From: Deinococcus sp. | GTDB taxonomy: Bacteria > Deinococcota > Deinococci > Deinococcales > Deinococcaceae | Assembly: GCF_025362455.1 (NCBI RefSeq) | Contig: NZ_JANYGJ010000089.1 | Span: 1-30,833, forward strand | Direction: 5' to 3' | Length of the DNA: 30,833 bases | Shown here: positions 26,209 to 30,833 of the stretch, in pieces | How the letters are laid out: each line of letters begins with the position of its first letter | Position numbering within the stretch: position 1 is the first letter of the stretch | Position numbers and translations under genes: made by a program | Notes under the pieces: generated by a model | What the model was told of the DNA's origin: nothing | The model's database searches: none | What the model saw: the letters and a program-made list of their open reading frames with translations, nothing else

Positions 26209-27386
26209 GCTGAGTTGCTCCCTGCATTCATTTGACCAGCACTGTTCGCATCTTTAGCGGCGGCTTCGGCAGCCTGGAACATGTCGGGGTACATCTGGAT
26301 CAGCGGGCTGTTGACTTCGGCGAGCAGGGCTTTGGCCTCGTCCTCGGCGGTGCCCGCGATGCGCATGCGGACCGGTTTGGTCAGGATGCCTTCTTCAAGG
26401 GCCTGAATCACGCCCTTGGCCACCTCGTCGGCGCGGGTGATGCCGCCGAAGATATTGATGAAGATGGCCTTGACATCCGGGTCTTTGCTTACGAGCTTGA
26501 CCGCGTTGTAGACGATCTCGGCCTTGGCGCCGCCACCGATATCGAGGAAGTTGGCGGGTTTGGCGCCTGCCCGGTTCACCACGTCCAGCGAGGTCATGAC
26601 GATGCCCGCGCCGTTGCCCAGCACGCCGACGTTGCCCTCATCGAGCTTGACGTAGGCGAAGCCGTACTTGGCGGCCTCGACTTCCAGCGGGTGCTCGGCG
26701 GCGGTCTCGCGCCAGTCGAGCAGATCCTTGTGGCGGTACATGGCGTTGTCGTCGATCTCGAACTTGGTGTCCAGCGCCAGCGGGGTGCCGTCAGCGTCGA
26801 TGAACAGTGGGTTGATCTCGACCAGCACCGCGTCGCGGGCCAGCGCGGCGTTGCTCATCCTGACCATCATGTCGGCAATTTTATTCAGGTTGCCCTTGAA
26901 TCCGGCCTTGATGGCGACCTCACGGGCCTCGTAGGGGCGCAGGCCGGTCACGGGATCGACGCGGTGACGGATGATGGCTTCGGGGCGCTCGGCGGCCAGC
27001 TCCTCGATCTCCATGCCGCCCTCGGCGCAGGCCATCAGGGTGTAGCTCTGCACGTTGCGGTCCACGATCATGCCGACGTAGTACTCCACGCCTGCGTCGA
27101 TGTCCACCGCCTTGGTGACCAGCACCTTGCCCACGGTCAGCCCCTTGATGTCCATGCCCAGAATCTTCTCGGCGTTTTCATAGGCCTTCTCGATGGTGGG
27201 GCTGAACTTGACGCCGCCCGCCTTGCCGCGCCCGCCGACGTGGACCTGGGCCTTGACCACGACCGCCTGGCCGTACTCGCGGGCGATATCGCGCACCTCA
27301 TCCGGGGTGTAGGCGACCTTGCCGTCCTGCACGGCGACGCCAAACTGGCGCAAGAGTTCTTTGCCCTGATATTCGTGAAGTTTCAC
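26205..27386 (-). CDS. sucC: Succinyl-CoA ligase [ADP-forming], beta subunit SucC
   Basis: SucC is the nucleotide-binding ATP-grasp subunit of succinyl-CoA synthetase, of 393 residues. The start is GTG at 27386, giving VKLHEYQGKELLRQFGV as in the family, with AGGAGAG four bases upstream. An in-frame ATG at 27494 would add an unrelated leader. Visible are VVKAQVHVGGRGKAGGVK (ATP-grasp lysine region), EINPLFIDADG, LDIGGGA and INIFGGITRADEVAKG in the C-terminal ligase domain. It is followed by overlapping sucD and a terminator. Confidence 0.97.
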
Positions 27387-27515
27387 TGATCTCTCCTGTG
27401 GCTGCCCCCCATGAGAGGGGCCGCGCTGTGACTGGATGGTGGAGCCTGAGCTGGGCGCCCTGACCTGGCACGCTTCCTGCTCACGCCCTGACAACTTGGT
27501 CTGTCCCGATCAAGG

Positions 27516-27521
27516 AGTATA
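27516..27521 (-). promoter_or_regulatory. sucCD promoter -10 candidate
   Basis: TATACT on the minus strand would give a leader of about 120 bases before the sucC GTG. The -35 region is occupied by the palindrome at 27537. On the other strand the same bases read TATACG 17 bases after TTGGTC, so a plus-strand promoter is also possible. Confidence 0.4.
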
Positions 27522-27536
27522 CGCGCCGCCGCCCCC

Positions 27537-27550
27537 GCCTCATTTGAGGC
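27537..27550. promoter_or_regulatory. Palindrome GCCTCA-TT-TGAGGC, operator candidate
   Basis: A perfect six-base inverted repeat with a two-base centre lies about 16 bases upstream of the sucC -10 box, where a regulator would overlap the -35 position. It is between the divergent sucC and serine hydrolase genes. No regulator can be named. Confidence 0.45.
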
Positions 27551-27627
27551 AGGCTTGGTGTTCCCTCATCAGGAACAGGGCGCGGGAACTACCCTGGCCC
27601 TTACCTCAGCGTCCCCACAGATGCGCT

Positions 27628-27633
27628 TATCTT
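27628..27633 (+). promoter_or_regulatory. -10 box giving a leaderless serine hydrolase transcript
   Basis: TATCTT is followed by six bases and ATG at 27640. No Shine-Dalgarno is present. Confidence 0.45.
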
Positions 27634-27639
27634 CCAGAG

Positions 27640-29106
27640 ATGTCCATTCATCTGCCCACTGCCGATCCCGAAACGCAGGGTGTCCCGTCGCAGGCCATCA
27701 GCGCCTTTATCGCCGCCACTCAGTCCGCCGGACTCGAACTGCACGCCTTCGAGCTGCTGCGGCGTGGTCAGATACTGGCTTCCGGCGCCTGGGCACCGTT
27801 CACGCTGGAGCGTCCCCACGCCCTGTTCTCGGTAAGCAAGAGTTTCGTGTCCACGGCGGTTGGGCTGGCCGTGTCGGACGGGCTACTGGAACTGGACGAC
27901 ACGGTGCTCTCCGTTTTCCCTGAGTACGCGCCGCCGCAGGTCAGCGACCACCTGGCGGCCATGCGGGTGCGCGACCTGCTGACCATGACCAGCGGGCACG
28001 CCGAGGACGTCATGCGCCCCCTTACCGAGCACCAGCCGCAGCTCTGGGTACGGACTTTTCTGGCGCAGCCGGTGGACCACGCGCCGGGCAGCCGTTTCGT
28101 CTACAACAGCGCGGCGACGTTCATGCTGGCGGCCATCGTCGAGCGCCGCAGCGGGCAACGGCTGCTGGACCTGCTGAGCGCCCGTCTGTTTGAGCCGCTG
28201 AGCATTACCGGGGCGAGCTGGGACACCAACGCGGAAGGCACCGTCTTCGGCGGCTGGGGCCTGTATCTGCCGGTTGACGCCCTGGCCCGGCTGGGACAGC
28301 TTTACCTCCAGGGCGGCGAGTGGGAAGGGCAGCAGCTTCTGCCCGCACACTGGGTTGAGCAGGCCACCTCGGCGCAGGTGCCGAACGCCGAGTCATCCAG
28401 TGCCAGCGCGGGCGACTGGGCGCAGGGCTACGGCTTTCAGTTCTGGCGCTGCCGCCACGGGGCCTACCGCGCCGACGGAGCGCTGGGGCAGTTCATCGTG
28501 GTGATGCCTGAGCAGCAGGCCGTGCTGGCGATCCTGTCGGCTGTGGACGACATGCAGGCCGTACTCGATCAGGTCTGGACCCATCTGTTGCCCGCTTTTG
28601 GAGACGGCACGCTGCCACCTGACCCGGCGGCGCTCAGCCAGCTCCGCGAGACGTGCCGGGCACTGAAGCTGCCGCCAGTCAGGGGTGAAGGCTCGTCCGA
28701 GAGTGCCGCCTCATCGGTGGGGCGAACCTACCGCTTCGCGTCCAACTCGCTGGGCCTGAACGCGCTGCGGTTTGAGGTGGACTCAAGCAGGGTAGAACTC
28801 ACGCTGCACACCGACGCCGGAAGCTTTATTCTGAGCGCTGGGATGGGGCACTGGACGCAGCAGGCGACCGACTTCGACCATGTGACCGCAACAGACCGTC
28901 CTGGCCCACGACTGATTGCGGGCAGCGCCGCCTGGACCTCACAGGGCACGCTGGAATGCCACTTCAAATATCTGGACTCGCCGGGCACCCACGTCCTCAA
29001 ATTGACCGTGCTGGCCGGGGGCCATTCACTCCGGGCCGAGTCCTTTGCCCGGACCACCTTCCGGCCAGTCGGAGCGCTGGACCTCGTGGGCAGCACGGAA
29101 AGCTGA
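27640..29106 (+). CDS. Serine hydrolase, class C beta-lactamase-related family
   Basis: The product has 488 residues. The beta-lactamase/esterase domain (about 10-370) carries the SxxK nucleophile motif Ser64-Val-Ser-Lys67 (LFSVSKSF), a Tyr155-Asn-Ser motif (RFVYNSAAT), LLTMTSGH, and a possible third-motif region near GALGQFI. There is no signal peptide, so it probably acts in the cytoplasm, which argues for an esterase or peptidase rather than antibiotic resistance. A C-terminal beta-rich domain (about 385-488) resembles the tails of some family members. Initiation at 27640 fits a leaderless mRNA. Upstream in-frame sequence from 27436 would cross the sucC promoter and is not used. Confidence 0.88.
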   Translation: MSIHLPTADPETQGVPSQAISAFIAATQSAGLELHAFELLRRGQILASGAWAPFTLERPHALFSVSKSFVSTAVGLAVSDGLLELDDTVLSVFPEYAPPQVSDHLAAMRVRDLLTMTSGHAEDVMRPLTEHQPQLWVRTFLAQPVDHAPGSRFVYNSAATFMLAAIVERRSGQRLLDLLSARLFEPLSITGASWDTNAEGTVFGGWGLYLPVDALARLGQLYLQGGEWEGQQLLPAHWVEQATSAQVPNAESSSASAGDWAQGYGFQFWRCRHGAYRADGALGQFIVVMPEQQAVLAILSAVDDMQAVLDQVWTHLLPAFGDGTLPPDPAALSQLRETCRALKLPPVRGEGSSESAASSVGRTYRFASNSLGLNALRFEVDSSRVELTLHTDAGSFILSAGMGHWTQQATDFDHVTATDRPGPRLIAGSAAWTSQGTLECHFKYLDSPGTHVLKLTVLAGGHSLRAESFARTTFRPVGALDLVGSTES

Positions 29107-29127
29107 CTCAGGCCAACGCCCCGCCCC

Positions 29128-29352
29128 TCACTCCGAGCGCGCCTGCAACCAGGCCGACAGCAGCTCCTCGACCAGTTCCGAGACGCTCTCGCCGCCGTCG
29201 GCCTTGACCTCGCGCCAGACCGCCCGCAGGATTTCCTTGCGGACGTAGACGATCTCCAGCGGTTCCAGGCTGCCCGACTGGCCCCGCGCTTTCTTCTTCT
29301 TGCCCCTGTGGCGAACGCTCTGGCCTTCGAGGTAGCCGAAGCGCCCGGCCAT
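29128..29352 (-). CDS. Small ribbon-helix-helix protein, probable ParA partner
   Basis: The product has 74 residues. The N-terminus is basic and probably flexible (GKKKKARG at about 18-25). The C-terminal half, LEIVYVRKEILRAVWREV...ESVSELVEELLSAWL, fits a ribbon-helix-helix fold: one beta strand and two amphipathic helices. This layout of a short basic tail plus RHH matches centromere-binding partners of small ParA proteins (ParG or omega type). ATG 29352 has GGGAG eight bases upstream and lies 25 bases after the parA stop. The partner role is inferred from adjacency and fold. Confidence 0.72.
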   Translation of the reverse strand: MAGRFGYLEGQSVRHRGKKKKARGQSGSLEPLEIVYVRKEILRAVWREVKADGGESVSELVEELLSAWLQARSE

Positions 29353-29377
29353 CAGCGCGGCTCCCGGTTCGGCGACC

Positions 29378-30007
29378 TCACAGCAGTTCCCGCGACAGGG
29401 TGACGATATCGGCCCAGGCCTGCTGAGTATGCCGAAGGTGCTCGGCGCCCCGGCCCGGCACATCGCGGCACAGCACACCCAATTCGGCGGCCCGCACGTA
29501 GGCGGCGTAGGAGCGCACCAGGGTGTTGCAGACGGTCACGCCGCTCTCGCGCAGGTCCTCGCGGGCGACCTCACCGGCCCGGCCCACGGGCGGCACCCGG
29601 CCCAGCACCACGCGGGTCCGGCGGCGGGTCTGGGGGTCTTCGTGGAAAAAGGCCATCAGCTCGGCGGTGGCGTCCAGCTCCAGGGTAGAGACGCCGCTGG
29701 GCACCAGGATCACGTCGGCCCGCTCGCCCAATATTCGCAGTTCCTTGCGTTTGGGGCGGCCCTCGGTGTCGATGACGACCACATCGGCCTGAGCCAGCTT
29801 CCTGGGCTTGACCTGTTCGGGTTCGAGCACCACGAACGGCAGGCCCGGCCCCCGCGCCGCCCAGCGCAATGCGCTGCCGACCCGCCCGTCCTCGTCGATC
29901 AGCACGGCGCTGAGGCCGCGTTCCTGAAACGCCCCGGCCAGGTGGACGCTGAGGGTACTTTTGCCCACGCCCCCCTTCTCCGAGGTGACGGCGATGATGT
30001 GTGGCAT
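29378..30007 (-). CDS. ParA/MinD-family ATPase
   Basis: The product has 209 residues, the short form without an N-terminal DNA-binding domain. The deviant Walker A is SEKGGVGKST (Lys11 and Lys16). The A' position reads LIDEDGRVGSALRW, with Asp-Glu-Asp-Gly in place of the usual Asp-x-Asp-Pro. Walker B is DVVVIDTEGRP. The ATP-driven dimer would bind DNA non-specifically and move a cargo, such as DNA or a protein cluster. ATG 30007 overlaps the stop of a tiny leader frame (TGATG) and has AGGAGC about eight bases upstream. It is followed by the small RHH gene, so the pair resembles a type Ib partition cassette on what otherwise looks like chromosome. Confidence 0.88.
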   Translation of the reverse strand: MPHIIAVTSEKGGVGKSTLSVHLAGAFQERGLSAVLIDEDGRVGSALRWAARGPGLPFVVLEPEQVKPRKLAQADVVVIDTEGRPKRKELRILGERADVILVPSGVSTLELDATAELMAFFHEDPQTRRRTRVVLGRVPPVGRAGEVAREDLRESGVTVCNTLVRSYAAYVRAAELGVLCRDVPGRGAEHLRHTQQAWADIVTLSRELL

Positions 30008-30033
30008 CAGCCCTGCTCCTGCACGTCGTTCAT
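30007..30033 (-). CDS. Candidate leaderless leader peptide overlapping parA (8 residues)
   Basis: MNDVQEQG with TGA sharing its last base with the parA ATG. The start lies seven bases after TAGTCT. The frame contains GGAGCAGGGC, the same ten bases found in the proC leader frame, which would act as the parA Shine-Dalgarno. Confidence 0.4.
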   Translation of the reverse strand: MNDVQEQG

Positions 30034-30040
30034 GCTGTGA

Positions 30041-30046
30041 AGACTA
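30041..30046 (-). promoter_or_regulatory. -10 box for the parA leader frame
   Basis: TAGTCT on the minus strand, seven bases, then ATG at 30033. No clear -35 box. Confidence 0.45.
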
Positions 30047-30081
30047 ACAGGCGAGCTGAGCGAGGGTGTCAGGCACGCCAG

Positions 30082-30110
30082 TTGACGGCCTGGATGGTTA
30101 GGTATACACT
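30082..30110 (+). promoter_or_regulatory. Promoter of the TetR gene
   Basis: TTGACG (30082-30087) and TACACT (30105-30110) are spaced by exactly 17 bases, the best sigma-70-like promoter in the window. The start point would fall inside the palindrome described next. Confidence 0.7.
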
Positions 30111-30139
30111 CGTTACACGTAACAGTCGTTACACGTATT
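30111..30139. promoter_or_regulatory. Repeated palindromic operator candidate for the TetR regulator
   Basis: CGTTACACGTA occurs at 30111-30121 and 30127-30137, a 16-base period. The first copy extends to GTTAC-AC-GTAAC (30112-30123), a perfect palindrome, and the second is degenerate on its right half. The site directly follows the -10 box, as expected for autorepression by a TetR dimer pair. Binding by the neighbouring TetR is inference. Confidence 0.65.
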
Positions 30140-30169
30140 CTGGCAGCGGCTGACTGGAGGTGACAGCGC

Positions 30170-30742
30170 ATAGGACGACAAGCCAACCCCGAAGCCCGCG
30201 CTCGACTTCTGTCGCAGGTCACGGCCTACGTGCTCGAACACGGTTTGACCGATCTCAGCCTGCGCCCACTGGCCGCCGCCCTGAATGTGAGCGCCCGGAC
30301 GCTGCTCTACCACTTCCAGTCCAAGGAAGAACTGATCGTGGAGGTGCTGGGCAGTGTCAGCCGCCAGCAGCAAGCCTGGCTGAGCGCCGCGCCTGCGCCG
30401 GAGGGTGACTCGGTAGCCCGCTTTGCCCAGCTCTGGCGCAACGTCACCGACCCGGCCCTGACGCCGTTTCTGCGCTCACTGTTCGAGGTCGAGCTGCGGG
30501 CGATGGACGGCGACGCGACCTACCGCGCCTTCGCGTCCGCCTCACTGGAGCTGTGGCGCCGCGTGGTCCAGGCACACCTGTCTGGCCCAGACCAATCAGA
30601 GACGGACCCGGCGGTGAGCAACTTCGTACTGGGCACCATCACCGGCCTGCTGGTAGACCGCTTCTCGACCGGCGACCTGGAGCGCACCGACGCCGCCTTC
30701 GCGGCCCTGAGCACCACCCTGAAACAAGGAGGACTGCTATGA
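30170..30742 (+). CDS. TetR family transcriptional regulator, probable ATA start
   Basis: The product has 190 residues if started at 30170. The N-terminal HTH is SLRPLAAALNVSARTLLYHFQSKEEL, preceded by helix 1 (ARARLLSQVTAYVLEHGL). Helix 1 would be cut by the first ordinary start, GTG 30230. Upstream the frame has no ATG, GTG or TTG before a stop at 30161. It does have ATA at 30170 reading IGRQANPEARARLL, nine bases after GGAGG, just where MGRQ... is expected. I therefore take ATA as the start; CTG 30209 is an alternative. The C-terminal ligand domain (about 70-190) is ordinary. The stop overlaps the next gene by four bases (ATGA), so it probably controls that gene. Confidence 0.8.
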   Translation: MGRQANPEARARLLSQVTAYVLEHGLTDLSLRPLAAALNVSARTLLYHFQSKEELIVEVLGSVSRQQQAWLSAAPAPEGDSVARFAQLWRNVTDPALTPFLRSLFEVELRAMDGDATYRAFASASLELWRRVVQAHLSGPDQSETDPAVSNFVLGTITGLLVDRFSTGDLERTDAAFAALSTTLKQGGLL

Positions 30743-30833
30743 CCACCCCTACCGTGAATACTTCGCTGCCTGCCCTGCCCCGGACTTCCGTCAGTTTGCC
30801 GATCTACGCAGCCATCGGCGCCGCGCTGTGGCT
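30739..30833 (+). CDS. Start of a probable membrane protein, cut by right edge
   Basis: Thirty-one complete codons are visible, beginning MTTPTVNTSLPALPRTS and entering a hydrophobic stretch (LPIYAAIGAALWL) that looks like a first transmembrane helix. AAGGAGG lies six bases before the ATG, which overlaps the TetR stop. A TetR-regulated transporter or exporter is plausible, but too little is visible to name a family. Confidence 0.7.
   Translation, partial: MTTPTVNTSLPALPRTSVSLPIYAAIGAALW

Noticed and set aside
30160..30408. Alternative GTG-started frame over the TetR N-terminus
   Set aside because: It is in the wrong frame for the HTH and its product has no recognisable domain. It would only matter if a frameshift were present, for which there is no direct evidence.

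Overview
The window is a dense, GC-rich bacterial chromosome segment, most likely from Deinococcus or a close relative (Deinococcota). The evidence is the gene set and its style. There is a Thermus/Deinococcus-type PrmA, BshA for bacillithiol, an LEA-like Ala/Lys-rich coiled protein, a multi-POTRA Omp85 protein, a DivIVA protein next to a YggS protein, and an LptB-like ATPase followed by a DUF3084 protein. Many genes begin 6-8 nt after a TANNNT box, which is the signature of the leaderless transcription common in Deinococcus. I see no phage, insertion sequence, CRISPR array, tRNA or rRNA.

Layout, left to right. Minus strand: folD (cut by the window edge) and purH form a one-carbon/purine pair. 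An hsp20-type small heat-shock gene lies upstream, then rsmE-prmA (translation-apparatus methyltransferases). Plus strand: proC, a small secreted protein, and the two-subunit serine dehydratase sdaAB-sdaAA. Minus strand: a GT2 glycosyltransferase, an LEA-like membrane-anchored protein, hisD, and deoB overlapping an unrecognised gene. Plus strand: a DHFR/RibD-fold reductase, lptB and a DUF3084 protein. Bases 17335-17950 hold no gene but several inverted-repeat remnants. Minus strand: a large bamA/Omp85 gene. Plus strand: yggS-divIVA (cell division context) and bshA. Minus strand: a secreted protein, a Nudix hydrolase and sucC-sucD (TCA cycle). Plus strand: a beta-lactamase-fold serine hydrolase. 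Minus strand: parA plus a small ribbon-helix-helix gene. Plus strand: a TetR regulator overlapping the start of a probable membrane protein cut by the right edge.

Most of it is ordinary core genome. The points most worth a second look are in how genes start. At least a dozen start codons sit 6-8 nt downstream of a TANNNT box. In three places (proC, sdaAB, parA) the leaderless start opens a tiny reading frame of 8-15 codons whose stop codon overlaps the start of the real gene, and a fourth tiny frame precedes purH at a distance. The intergenic regions are also rich in short tandem duplications of 10-20 bp, and one such expansion has entered the yggS coding region. Other oddities are a FolD with two catalytic positions changed to Glu, a TetR gene whose natural start appears to be ATA, and an Omp85 protein that seems to have six POTRA domains.
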